NCBI RefSeq assembly: GCF_031457495.1
Contig: NZ_JAVDWM010000001.1
Location: 2,778,001-2,842,000 of the forward strand
Direction: 5' to 3'
DNA from: Sphingopyxis sp. BE259
Lineage (GTDB): Bacteria > Pseudomonadota > Alphaproteobacteria > Sphingomonadales > Sphingomonadaceae
Length of the DNA stretch: 64,000 nucleotides
In this document: positions 18,005 to 25,898 of the stretch, one piece after another
How the letters are laid out: each line of letters begins with the position of its first letter
Position numbering within the stretch: the stretch's first letter is position 1
Program-made: the position numbers and the translations under genes
The notes under the pieces: generated by a model
The model's database searches: none
What the model was told of the DNA's origin: nothing
The model's input: the letters and a program-made list of their open reading frames with translations, nothing else

Positions 18005-18027
18005 GTTTGACTAGCACATCGTCAAAC
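18005..18027. promoter_or_regulatory. Inverted repeat GTTTGAC-N9-GTCAAAC upstream of the export operon
   Basis: Perfect 7-bp arms are separated by 9 bp. The repeat lies about 120 bp before the export lipoprotein start and 31 bp after the PLP-decarboxylase stop. It has the size of a dimeric regulator site. A weak terminator role is also possible, but no T-run follows on the minus strand. Confidence 0.45.
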
Positions 18028-18057
18028 CTGTCCCGTTAAGGAACAGCTTTGGCGCTA

Positions 18058-19287
18058 TCAGACGAGCATTTCGCGCGCCGGCCCCTGGCCCAGAAACGCC
18101 GCCGGGCTTGCGCTCGCGCCATAGGCGCCCGCCTGGAAGATCGCGATCAGATCGCCGACATCGGCGCGTGGCAACGCGACCTGATCGCCCAGCCGGTCGA
18201 GCGGAGTGCAAAGGCAGCCGACCACCGAAACGGTTTCGGTCGGCGCGTCGCCAAAGGCATGGGCGACTGCAATCGGATAGTTGCGGCGGATCACCGTCCC
18301 GAAATTGCCGCTCGCCGCCAGCTGGTGATGCAGCCCGCCGTCGGTGACCAGAAATGTCTCGCCATGGCTGGTCTTGCGGTCGACGACGCGGGTCAGATAG
18401 ACGCCTGCCTCGGCGACCAGCCAGCGTCCCAATTCCATTGCAAAGCGGCTGTCCGCGAGCGCCGCATCGCGCCCGGCGAGCGTCTCGCCCAGCGCCGCCC
18501 CGACCGCCGCGGCGTCGACCGCGGTGTCGCCAGGAAAATAGGGAACCCCCATCCCGCCGCCCAGATTGACCAGCGGCGGGGTGGCGCCAATGTCATCGGC
18601 CAATCGCGCCGCCAACGCCACCGTCTGCGCCTGCGCATGGGCGATCGCACCGGCATCAAGCGCCTGCGACCCTGCGAAAATATGGAAACCCTGCCAGTCG
18701 GCACCCGCCGCGATCAGGCGCCGCACCAGCGCCGGAACCTCGGCGGCGTCGACCCCGAACGGCTTGGCGCCGCCGCCCATCTTCATCCCCGACCCTTTCA
18801 GGTCGAAGTCGGGATTGACCCGCACCGCCAAGCTGGGCGTGAGGCCAAGGCGGCTGGCGATCGACAGCGCTCGGTCGGCCTCTCCCGCCGATTCCAGGTT
18901 GAGCGTCGCGCCTGCGGTGATCGTCGCTTCCAGTTCGCGGTCGCGCTTGCCGGGCCCGGCGAAACTGATGTCGCCCGCCGCCATCCCGCTCGCCAGCGCC
19001 GCCTTGAGTTCGCCGCCCGAGGCGACATCGAACCCATCGACCAGCCGCGCCATAAAGGCGAGCAGCGGCGCATAGGGGTTCGCCTTCATCGCAAAATGGA
19101 GTTGCACCTCGGCGGGCATCGCGGCACGCCATGCTGCGACCCTCGCCGCCAACATTGCGCTGTCATAGACAAACAACGGCGTGTCGCCCGCCATATCGGC
19201 CAGCGTATCGGCGCGGTCGCCGCCGATCAGCAACATCCCGTCGTCATCGGCCGCATAGCCGGGCGGGATCGGGCCGTGCGGCTTCAT
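18058..19287 (-). CDS. PLP-dependent decarboxylase, exosortase A system-associated
   Basis: A 409-residue fold-type III (alanine racemase-like barrel) decarboxylase of the diaminopimelate/ornithine decarboxylase superfamily. The Schiff-base lysine is K68 in HFAMKANPY. GFDVASGGEL, the HIFAGSQ region and the glycine-rich phosphate loop LGGGMGVPYF follow. The C-terminal VVGCLCTPLD holds the catalytic Cys region. It probably decarboxylates an amino acid or aminoacyl derivative; the substrate is unknown. The ATG at 19287 overlaps the acyl-CoA ligase stop (ATGA), so the two are coupled and likely act in the same short pathway with the divergent acyl carrier protein. Confidence 0.93.
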   Translation of the reverse strand: MKPHGPIPPGYAADDDGMLLIGGDRADTLADMAGDTPLFVYDSAMLAARVAAWRAAMPAEVQLHFAMKANPYAPLLAFMARLVDGFDVASGGELKAALASGMAAGDISFAGPGKRDRELEATITAGATLNLESAGEADRALSIASRLGLTPSLAVRVNPDFDLKGSGMKMGGGAKPFGVDAAEVPALVRRLIAAGADWQGFHIFAGSQALDAGAIAHAQAQTVALAARLADDIGATPPLVNLGGGMGVPYFPGDTAVDAAAVGAALGETLAGRDAALADSRFAMELGRWLVAEAGVYLTRVVDRKTSHGETFLVTDGGLHHQLAASGNFGTVIRRNYPIAVAHAFGDAPTETVSVVGCLCTPLDRLGDQVALPRADVGDLIAIFQAGAYGASASPAAFLGQGPAREMLV

Positions 19288-20816
19288 GTCGCTACCGCCT
19301 GCGCCCAATCGGCGGCGATTGCCACCCGATCGAGCTTACCATTCGGATTGCGCGGCAGTTCGTTTCGCCATTCAACCACTTGCGGCTGCATGAAATTAGG
19401 CAGGTTCTGGCGCAGATAGGCGGCCAGCCCCGCCTCGTCGGCGACCCCGCCCTTGCCGCGCACAATCAGGATGATCGCCGCGCCGAGCCGCGGGTCGGGA
19501 ACCCCGAACGCAACCGCTTCGTAAATCAGCCCCGACGCGACCGCGACATCCTCGACCTCGGTCGGGCTGAGGCGATTGCCCGCGGTCTTGATCATGGCGT
19601 CGTCGCGCCCGACGAAATAGAGCAGGTGATTGGCGTCGCGGCGCACGGTGTCGCCCGACCACACCGCCATGCCGCCATATTCGGAGGCACGCGGCGCCGG
19701 TTTGAACCGCTCCACTGTGCGCTCGGCGTCCTGCCAATAACCCTGCGCGACCAGCGGCCCGCAATGCACCAGCTCGCCCGGCTCCTCGTCGGCGGTAATC
19801 GTGCCGTCGGGTCGGCACACCAAAATCTCGGCATGGGGGATCGCGCGGCCCATCGAGGTCGGATGATCGGCCACGAACTTTGGTTCAAGATAGGTCGAGC
19901 GGAACGCTTCGGTCAGTCCGTACATCGGATAGATGTCGGCGTTCGGAAAGGTCGCCCGCATCGCGTCGATCAGCGACGGCGTCAGCGCCCCGCCGCTGTT
20001 GGTCAGGCGCTTCAGATGCACCGCCGCATCGGCAGGCCAGTCGCTCTCGACCAGTTGCACCCACAAGGGCGGCACCCCCGCCAGCGTCGTCGCCCGGTGC
20101 CGCGCCACCGCCTTCACAACGTCGCGCGGGGTCAGATAATCGAGCGGCGCCACCGCGGCGCCCGTATACCAGCTCGAAAGCAGCTGGTTCTGCCCATAAT
20201 CGAAGCTCAGCGGCAGCACCGCCAGCACCCGGTCATCCGGCGACAGCTTCAGATAGGAAGCGACGCTTTCCGCACCCAGCCACAGATTCGCGTGACTGAG
20301 CATGACGCCCTTGGGCCGCCCGGTTGATCCACTGGTATATAGGATCGCCGCCAGTTCGTCCGGATCGGCGGCCGACGGCGACAGCTCCGGTCCGTCCGAA
20401 TCGATCACCTCTTCGGCGACCTTCAAATCCTGCACCGCGCAACCCGCAGGCAATTCCTCGCCCAGCATCTCCGTCCGTGCCGCATTGGTAATCAGCAGCC
20501 GCGCCCTGCTGTCGGTCAGGATATGCGCAACCTGCGGCCCCTTGAGCAACGGATTGACCGGCACATGGATCAGCCCCGCGCGCGCCGCCGCCAGCGGCAT
20601 CAGGCACGCCGCCCGCGTCTTTGCGCTCCAGCTCGCCACCCGCTCACCCGGCGCGCCAGCTTGGTCAAGCAGCCACGCCGCCAGCCGACCGACGCTGGCG
20701 TCAAGTTCAGCAAAGGTCAGCACCGCGTCACCGGTCAGCAGGGCAGCCGCATCCGGCGCGCCGCAGCGGGCGAGATGGTCGATCGGTCGCGAAGATGGCT
20801 TTTCGGGCGTGGTCAT
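19284..20816 (-). CDS. Acyl-CoA ligase (AMP-forming), exosortase A system-associated
   Basis: A 510-residue ANL-superfamily adenylating enzyme. It has the P-loop ILYTSGSTGRPKG at about residues 158-170, an A5-like YPMYGLTEAFRSTYL, and the C-terminal catalytic lysine in ELPRNPNGKLDR. It activates a carboxylic acid as acyl-AMP for transfer to CoA or to the carrier protein. The identity of the acid is unknown. It is co-transcribed with the PLP decarboxylase and faces the GNAT-ACP-hydrolase genes across only 35 bp. This suggests it loads the ACP encoded at 21844. Confidence 0.93.
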   Translation of the reverse strand: MTTPEKPSSRPIDHLARCGAPDAAALLTGDAVLTFAELDASVGRLAAWLLDQAGAPGERVASWSAKTRAACLMPLAAARAGLIHVPVNPLLKGPQVAHILTDSRARLLITNAARTEMLGEELPAGCAVQDLKVAEEVIDSDGPELSPSAADPDELAAILYTSGSTGRPKGVMLSHANLWLGAESVASYLKLSPDDRVLAVLPLSFDYGQNQLLSSWYTGAAVAPLDYLTPRDVVKAVARHRATTLAGVPPLWVQLVESDWPADAAVHLKRLTNSGGALTPSLIDAMRATFPNADIYPMYGLTEAFRSTYLEPKFVADHPTSMGRAIPHAEILVCRPDGTITADEEPGELVHCGPLVAQGYWQDAERTVERFKPAPRASEYGGMAVWSGDTVRRDANHLLYFVGRDDAMIKTAGNRLSPTEVEDVAVASGLIYEAVAFGVPDPRLGAAIILIVRGKGGVADEAGLAAYLRQNLPNFMQPQVVEWRNELPRNPNGKLDRVAIAADWAQAVAT

Positions 20817-20851
20817 CGGCTGTTAGGGGTCAAGTGATAGAGGGCGACACC

Positions 20852-21847
20852 ATGCAAGGGAACGGTGAACATCACGCTAATGATGAGCGGTTGCCGGTCG
20901 CGGCGCGCGCGGCGGGCTTTGCCTCGCCCTTCGATCGCGCCGCGTGGTTCGACTTGCTCGAAGCGCATGGCTTTGCCGGACAGGGCCGGATTGACGCGCG
21001 TGGTCACGCCGAGGGAGCAACTGCGTGGTTGCCGCTGCGTATCGAAAGGCCGGGCGATGTTGCGGGCCTGACCAACTGGTACAGCTTCGCCATCCGCCCG
21101 CTCTATACCGGCGACGGCGACCGCGGCTCCGCCTTGCAGGCGCTGTGTACCGATCTTCGCCGCACGACCACGCGCCTGACGCTATATCCGATCATTTCCC
21201 CCGATGACATCACGGACGTCCTTCGCTCCGCGGGCTGGTGGGTCAAGGTGACGCGCGCTGGCGACCGTCACTGGCTCGACCTTGGCGACACGGATCACGA
21301 CGCCTGGTGGGCCAGCCGCCCCGGCGCGCTGCGCAGCACCGTCCAGCGCAAGGCGAAAAAGGGCATTGTCGACATTCAACTGCTCACCGCGTTCGACGAT
21401 GGCAGCTGGGCCGCCTACGAACAGATTTATGCCGCGAGCTGGAAACCCGAAGAAGGCCGCCCCGCATTGCTCCGGGCTTTTGCCGAGGCCGAAGGCGCCC
21501 GCGGCACCTTGCGGATGGGGATCGCGCGCATCGACAGCATCCCCGTCGCGGCGCAGTTCTGGACCGTCGAGGACGGCACCGCGTTCATCCACAAGCTCGC
21601 GCATGTCGAGGACAGCCTGAAAGCCTCCCCCGGGACGTTGCTGTCGGCAGCTTTGTTCCGCCATGTCATCGACATCGACAAGGTAAAGCGTATCGATTTC
21701 GGCACCGGCAACGACGGCTACAAACGCGACTGGATGAACCGCCACGACCCGCTGTGGCGGATCGAGGCTTTCAATCCGTCGCGCCCCGCGGCATGGGGAC
21801 CGGCATTCAAGGCCTTCGCCCGTTCCCTGTTGAGGAAAGAAACGTGA
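20852..21847 (+). CDS. GNAT-family (CelD-like) N-acetyltransferase in the exosortase A locus
   Basis: A 331-residue acyltransferase of the same two-lobed family as the proteins at 3676 and 9603. It has the core basic helix WASRPGALRSTVQRKAKKG near residue 165. The C-terminal lobe has AHVEDSLKASPGTLLSAALFRHVID and IDFGTGNDGYKRDWM, which match the FemAB/CelD-like acyl-binding end. I chose the ATG at 20852, preceded by AGAGGG at about 7 nt; the frame is open far upstream, but that part is antisense to the acyl-CoA ligase gene. It is the first gene of a plus-strand operon with the ACP and two hydrolases. It may transfer the ACP-bound acyl group to a sugar. Confidence 0.85.
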   Translation: MQGNGEHHANDERLPVAARAAGFASPFDRAAWFDLLEAHGFAGQGRIDARGHAEGATAWLPLRIERPGDVAGLTNWYSFAIRPLYTGDGDRGSALQALCTDLRRTTTRLTLYPIISPDDITDVLRSAGWWVKVTRAGDRHWLDLGDTDHDAWWASRPGALRSTVQRKAKKGIVDIQLLTAFDDGSWAAYEQIYAASWKPEEGRPALLRAFAEAEGARGTLRMGIARIDSIPVAAQFWTVEDGTAFIHKLAHVEDSLKASPGTLLSAALFRHVIDIDKVKRIDFGTGNDGYKRDWMNRHDPLWRIEAFNPSRPAAWGPAFKAFARSLLRKET

Positions 21848-22110
21848 CCGAACCCGATACCGTCGACGCCACCCTCCGCGCCCTGCTCGCCGATGTGCTC
21901 GGCCTCGGCGAAGACCGCGCCGCCGCGCTGACCGACGACAGCGGCCTGTTCGGCGCGCTCCCCGAGTTCGACTCGATGGCGGTCGCCACGGTGCTGACCG
22001 AGATGGAGGATCGGCTCGGGATCGTGATCGATGATGACGAGGTCGATGGTGAAATCTTTGAAACCTATGGTAATTTGCTCGCCTTCTCGTTGCGCAAGGT
22101 TGGCGAGTGA
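21844..22110 (+). CDS. Acyl carrier protein, exosortase A locus
   Basis: An 88-residue acidic four-helix carrier. The phosphopantetheine attachment site is Ser44 in EFDSMAV (DSM instead of the usual DSL). It then has MEDRLGIVIDDDEVDGEIFET, typical of helix III of ACPs. It would carry an acyl or aminoacyl group activated by the divergent ligase. It starts at a GTG that overlaps the GNAT stop (GTGA), so the two are tightly coupled. It differs clearly from a housekeeping AcpP and is not near fatty-acid synthesis genes. Confidence 0.92.
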   Translation: MTEPDTVDATLRALLADVLGLGEDRAAALTDDSGLFGALPEFDSMAVATVLTEMEDRLGIVIDDDEVDGEIFETYGNLLAFSLRKVGE

Positions 22111-22137
22111 TCGAAAAGGTCATCCCCACTACCCTGT

Positions 22138-22216
22138 TCCCCCGCGAAGGCGGGGGTCCATCTCCGGTCGGCACAATTTCGAACCGGCAGGTGATGGGTC
22201 CCCGCCTTCGCGGGGA
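22138..22216. repeat. Paired palindromic intergenic repeat (CCCCGCG-AGGCGGGG family)
   Basis: The arms (about 22138-22160 and 22194-22216) are inverted and share the CCCCGCGAAGGCGGGG core with the element at 4908-4999. Inside them a second, weaker inverted pair (CCGGTCGG/CCGGCAGG region) is visible. It separates the ACP gene from hydrolase 2. Confidence 0.85.
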
Positions 22217-22235
22217 CACACGGCCTGCTTAAGCT

Positions 22236-22910
22236 ATGGCTGAGTATTGTTTCCACCTCGAACCCACCGGCACCCCGCGTGCCACTGTGCTGTTCGTTCC
22301 GCCGTTGTTCGAGGAAGCCAACCGCACCCGCCGCACGCTGGTGCTGGCGATGCGCGCGCTCTCCGCAGACGGTTTCGCGTCCATGCTCCCCGATCTCCCT
22401 GGCCAGAACGAAAGCCTCGTTCCACTGGAACAGGTTAACCTCGCCACCTGGCAAACCGCACTCGCCGATACTGCCGCAGCCATCGACGGCCCGCTTATCA
22501 TCGCGTCGCTCCGCGGCGGCGCGCTGATCGACCACCACGCGAAGGCCGCGGTCTGGTGGCGGCTCGCCGCGGTCGGCGGCGCGTCGCTGCTCCGCACCCT
22601 GATGCGCGCCCGCGTCGCCGCCGATCGCGAAGCCGGGCTGATCTCGTCGCCGGGCAGTCTGCAAGCCGAAGCCGCCACCGCGCCGCTGCTGCTCGCGGGC
22701 AACCGCCTTTCGCCAGCGATGATCGCGCAGCTGGGCAGCGCCGAAGCCCAACCCGTCCTCCCCCTCCGCACCGTCACTGTCGGCAGCGCCGCCGACGCCA
22801 TCGCCGGAACCCCGCTCTGGCTGCGCGCAGAACCGGGTGAGGATAGCGTCATGGCCGAAGCAATCGCCACCGACATTACCGCCTGGAGCACAACATGCGG
22901 CATCAGCTGA
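22236..22910 (+). CDS. Exosortase A system-associated hydrolase 2
   Basis: A 224-residue alpha/beta-hydrolase-fold protein. It starts MAEYCFHLEPTGTPRATVLFVPPLFEEANRTRR, the oxyanion strand typical of the exosortase-associated hydrolase 2 group. LPDLPGQNES follows near residue 52. The position of the nucleophile elbow reads ASLRGGA (Ser91), not a canonical G-x-S-x-G, so catalytic competence is uncertain. It could be a thioesterase or a non-catalytic partner. Its end overlaps hydrolase 1 by 16 nt. Context suggests it acts on the product of the ligase/ACP pathway. Confidence 0.85.
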   Translation: MAEYCFHLEPTGTPRATVLFVPPLFEEANRTRRTLVLAMRALSADGFASMLPDLPGQNESLVPLEQVNLATWQTALADTAAAIDGPLIIASLRGGALIDHHAKAAVWWRLAAVGGASLLRTLMRARVAADREAGLISSPGSLQAEAATAPLLLAGNRLSPAMIAQLGSAEAQPVLPLRTVTVGSAADAIAGTPLWLRAEPGEDSVMAEAIATDITAWSTTCGIS

Positions 22911-23698
22911 GTTTCGATTGCGGGGGCGCCACCCTCGCCGCGACGCTCGACGAAGCGCCGAGCACCACCGGTCTGCTCATCGTGTCGGGTGGCAACGAAA
23001 TCCGCAGCGGCGCGCATCGCGGCATGGCGATGCTGGCGCAGAGCATCGCCGAAGCCGGTCACCCCGTGTTCCGCTTCGACCGCCGCGGCATTGGCGACAG
23101 CGAGGGCGGCAATGGTGGCTACACGAGCAGCGGCCCCGACATCACTGCCGCCATCACCACCTTTCGCGCCGCCGCGCCGCAACTCTCCCGCATCATTGCC
23201 TTCGGCAATTGTGACGCCGCCAGCGCACTGCTGCTCCACCAGCCGCTCGCACTCGACCGCCTGGTCCTCGCCAATCCCTGGACCTACGAACGTGATGAAG
23301 CGGAAGCCGCCGAACCCGCGCTGCCCCCCGCGTCGGCGATCCGCGCCCGCTATCTGGCGCGGCTGACCGATCCGAAAAGCCTGCTCCGGCTGCTGAAAGG
23401 CGAAATCGATCTCAGGAAACTGGCGCGCGGCCTGTCCGCCCTCCGCCGCAAACCCGCCCCCGCCGTGCCTGACAGCCTGCCCGCCCGCCTCGACGCCGCG
23501 CTCGCCAAACTACCCTGCCGGGCGACGATCCTGCTCGCCATCGGCGACCGGACGGCGCAGGCGTTTATGGAGAATTGTCATCCGGGCGCGGTGCCGGTCG
23601 AACGGCTGGACAGCGCATCGCACAGCTTTGCGGGCGACGATGCGGAATGGCTGGCCCAGACGATTCTGAAAGCATTGGGCCGGGAAAGCGCTGGCTAG
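22895..23698 (+). CDS. Exosortase A system-associated hydrolase 1
   Basis: A 267-residue alpha/beta hydrolase. Its elements are LLIVSGGNEIRSGAHRGM, FDRRGIGDSEG near residue 62, and a nucleophile elbow FGNCDAAS that puts Cys106 where serine is expected. A late His in SASHSFAGDDAEW is the likely base. The Cys-Asp elbow is characteristic of this exosortase-linked group as I recall it. It could be a thioesterase or acyltransferase releasing the ACP-bound product. It overlaps hydrolase 2 upstream, and its stop overlaps the convergent gene at 23695 by 4 bp. Confidence 0.88.
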   Translation: MRHQLSFDCGGATLAATLDEAPSTTGLLIVSGGNEIRSGAHRGMAMLAQSIAEAGHPVFRFDRRGIGDSEGGNGGYTSSGPDITAAITTFRAAAPQLSRIIAFGNCDAASALLLHQPLALDRLVLANPWTYERDEAEAAEPALPPASAIRARYLARLTDPKSLLRLLKGEIDLRKLARGLSALRRKPAPAVPDSLPARLDAALAKLPCRATILLAIGDRTAQAFMENCHPGAVPVERLDSASHSFAGDDAEWLAQTILKALGRESAG

Positions 23699-24162
23699 TT
23701 TGCATCATCCCGATGCGCCAGGAAGATCGCCGGATCGAGATCGATCCGCGTGATCTGCCGATCCTGAACCCCAAAGCCGATCCGCGCGACCGGTTCTTCG
23801 GTTTCGCCGTCGCGGCAGAGGAAGCTGCCGACAACATAATAGAGATCGCCCATGCTCGCGATTTCGCGAACCCCGTCGACCAGCGCCGCCTCGGTCATCG
23901 ACACCAACGCGCACTGGCTGAAATAGGTCACGAATTCGCCATGCTCATAGGGAGAGCCCACGCCGACCACACCGACGCTGGCGTATCGGGAAACCATGGC
24001 GCCGACGTCCTGCCCCTGCCGCGCGCGGTCGACATAATCGCGCACGACGCGCACCGAACGGGCAGCGCTGTCCTCGGCCATCGCGGATGTCGGCGAAGCA
24101 ATCAGCGCGAGGGCGCACCACAGATGCGCCATTGCATATCGCTTTGATCGCCGTCGGCTCAT
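23695..24162 (-). CDS. Hypothetical secreted protein with signal peptide
   Basis: A 155-residue protein. A basic N-terminus is followed by a hydrophobic stretch (HLWCALALIASPTSAMA), with likely signal peptidase I cleavage after AMA. The mature part VRVVRDYVDRARQGQDVGAMVSRYASVG suggests a small alpha/beta domain, possibly SnoaL/NTF2-like, and has two cysteines (SQCAL and SFLCRD) that might form a disulfide. I do not recognise a specific family. It converges on hydrolase 1 and lies 15 bp downstream of trxB's end on the same strand. An ATG 10 codons further in (24132) is an alternative start. Confidence 0.65.
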   Translation of the reverse strand: MSRRRSKRYAMAHLWCALALIASPTSAMAEDSAARSVRVVRDYVDRARQGQDVGAMVSRYASVGVVGVGSPYEHGEFVTYFSQCALVSMTEAALVDGVREIASMGDLYYVVGSFLCRDGETEEPVARIGFGVQDRQITRIDLDPAIFLAHRDDAN

Positions 24163-24176
24163 CCCGGTCGCTCCCC

Positions 24177-25142
24177 CTACGCTTCGACCAACGCCTTATA
24201 TTCCGCCTCGGCCAGAAACCGCTCGGCATCCAGCGCCGCCATGCAGCCCATGCCCGCCGCGGTGACCGCCTGGCGGTACACCTTGTCGGTCACGTCACCC
24301 GCCGCGAACACGCCGGGAATGGTTGTCAGCGAAGTGCCTGGGCTAACCGCCAGATACCCGTCGCTATCCAGCGGCAGTTTGCCCTTGAACAACTCGGTCG
24401 ACGGGCTGTGGCCGATCGCGACGAAGCCGCCATCGGTCGGCTCGTGGCTCGCCTCGCCGGTCACCGTGTCGATCAGATCGACCCCGACCAGCCCCGAAAC
24501 GCCCTCGCCCGCCACAAAGCGGTCGACGCGCTTGTTCCATAGCACCTTGATCTTGGGGTTAGCGTGCAGGCGGTCCTGCAAAATCTTCTCCGCGCGCAGA
24601 TGGTCGCGGCGGTGGATCAAGGTGACGTCGTCGCTGTGGTTGGTCAGGTACAGCGCCTCCTCGACCGCGGTGTTGCCGCCGCCGATCACCACGACCTTCT
24701 TGCCGCGATAGAAGAAGCCGTCGCACGTCGCGCACGCTGAAACGCCCTTGCCCCCTAGTTCCTGCTCGCCCGGCACGCCCAGCCATTTCGCCTGCGCGCC
24801 CGTGGCGATCACCAGTGTTTCGGCCATATAGACATCGCCGCCGTCGCCGGTGATCCTGAACGGGCGCTGCGACAGATCGACGTCGACGATGGTGTCCCAG
24901 ATCATGCTGGTGCCGACATGCGTCGCCTGCGCGGTCATCTGTTCCATCAGCCACGGCCCCTGCACCACCTCGGCAAAGCCGGGGTAGTTTTCGACGTCGG
25001 TGGTGATCGTGAGCTGGCCGCCGGGCTGCAGCCCCTGCACGACGATCGGCTGCATCCCGGCGCGCGCCGCATAGATCGCGGCCGACAGGCCCGCGGGGCC
25101 AGAACCTAGGATGAGCATCTTGGTGTGGTGGGTGGTCGGCAT
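24177..25142 (-). CDS. trxB: Thioredoxin-disulfide reductase
   Basis: A 321-residue flavoprotein of the expected length. It has the FAD-binding GSGPAG at residues 13-18, the redox-active pair CATC (Cys137, Cys140), the NADPH-binding GGGNTAVEE, and the C-terminal FAD motif GVFAAGDVTDKVYRQ. It reduces thioredoxin with NADPH in the cytoplasm. The ATG at 25142 fits the family start; the longer frame to 25202 lacks homologous character. Confidence 0.97.
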   Translation of the reverse strand: MPTTHHTKMLILGSGPAGLSAAIYAARAGMQPIVVQGLQPGGQLTITTDVENYPGFAEVVQGPWLMEQMTAQATHVGTSMIWDTIVDVDLSQRPFRITGDGGDVYMAETLVIATGAQAKWLGVPGEQELGGKGVSACATCDGFFYRGKKVVVIGGGNTAVEEALYLTNHSDDVTLIHRRDHLRAEKILQDRLHANPKIKVLWNKRVDRFVAGEGVSGLVGVDLIDTVTGEASHEPTDGGFVAIGHSPSTELFKGKLPLDSDGYLAVSPGTSLTTIPGVFAAGDVTDKVYRQAVTAAGMGCMAALDAERFLAEAEYKALVEA

Positions 25143-25256
25143 GACGGTCTTTCTGATCCTGTGCGGACACGCACAGATGGGTGTTGCCAACCGCGCTAGC
25201 AAGGGTCACCTTCTACGCCAAGGGAAGACTGGCCGCGCCAAGGGGGAGTAGGGCAA

Positions 25257-25880
25257 ATGGCAAGTTGGTGGGAACGTCATGGAGTGCCGCGGCTGATCAA
25301 ATGCGCCTGTTCGCAGGGGCAGATCATGAAGGTGCGGAGCAAGGTCGTGCCGAACGCCAGCGGCGATGTGCTCGAACTGGGATGCGGTGGCGGCATCAAC
25401 ATGGCGTTTTATGACCCCGCGCGGATCGCCAGCTTTACGGGGCTTGATCCCTCACCCGAATTGCTGGCGATGAGCCGCGCCGCGGCACAGGCGCGCGGGA
25501 TGGTGGCAGATATTCAGGGCGGGGTCGGCGAAGCGATGCCGTTCGGTGACGCGCGGTTCGACACGGTGGTCACCACCTTCACCCTCTGCTCGGTCGCCGA
25601 TCAGGCTGCGGTGCTGAGCGAAATCCGCCGCGTGCTGAAGCCTGGCGGTACCGCGCTGTTCCTCGAACATGGCGCCGCGCCCGACGCCGGGGTCGCAAAA
25701 TGGCAGCGGCGGATCGAGCCGATATGGAAACGGATTGGCGGCAATTGCCATCTCACCCGTCCGATCAGCGACGCCTATCAGGCGGCGGGTTTTGCCGTCG
25801 ATCGGCAGGCCGCCGCCTATATGCCCCAAACCCCGCGCCCGTTCGGCTGGGTCGAATATGGCGCGGCGCATGCCGCCTGA
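25257..25880 (+). CDS. Class I SAM-dependent methyltransferase
   Basis: A 207-residue Rossmann-fold methyltransferase. Motif I is VLELGCGGGINMAFY (about residues 38-52), motif II-like TGLDPSPELL follows, and FDTVVTTFTLCSV and RVLKPGGTALFLEHG form motifs IV and VI. It resembles UbiE/Coq5-like or phospholipid N-methyltransferases, but the substrate cannot be read from sequence. It is followed after 18 bp by the caspase-like gene on the same strand. Confidence 0.88.
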   Translation: MASWWERHGVPRLIKCACSQGQIMKVRSKVVPNASGDVLELGCGGGINMAFYDPARIASFTGLDPSPELLAMSRAAAQARGMVADIQGGVGEAMPFGDARFDTVVTTFTLCSVADQAAVLSEIRRVLKPGGTALFLEHGAAPDAGVAKWQRRIEPIWKRIGGNCHLTRPISDAYQAAGFAVDRQAAAYMPQTPRPFGWVEYGAAHAA

Positions 25881-25898
25881 CACAGAGAGGTTTGCGAG

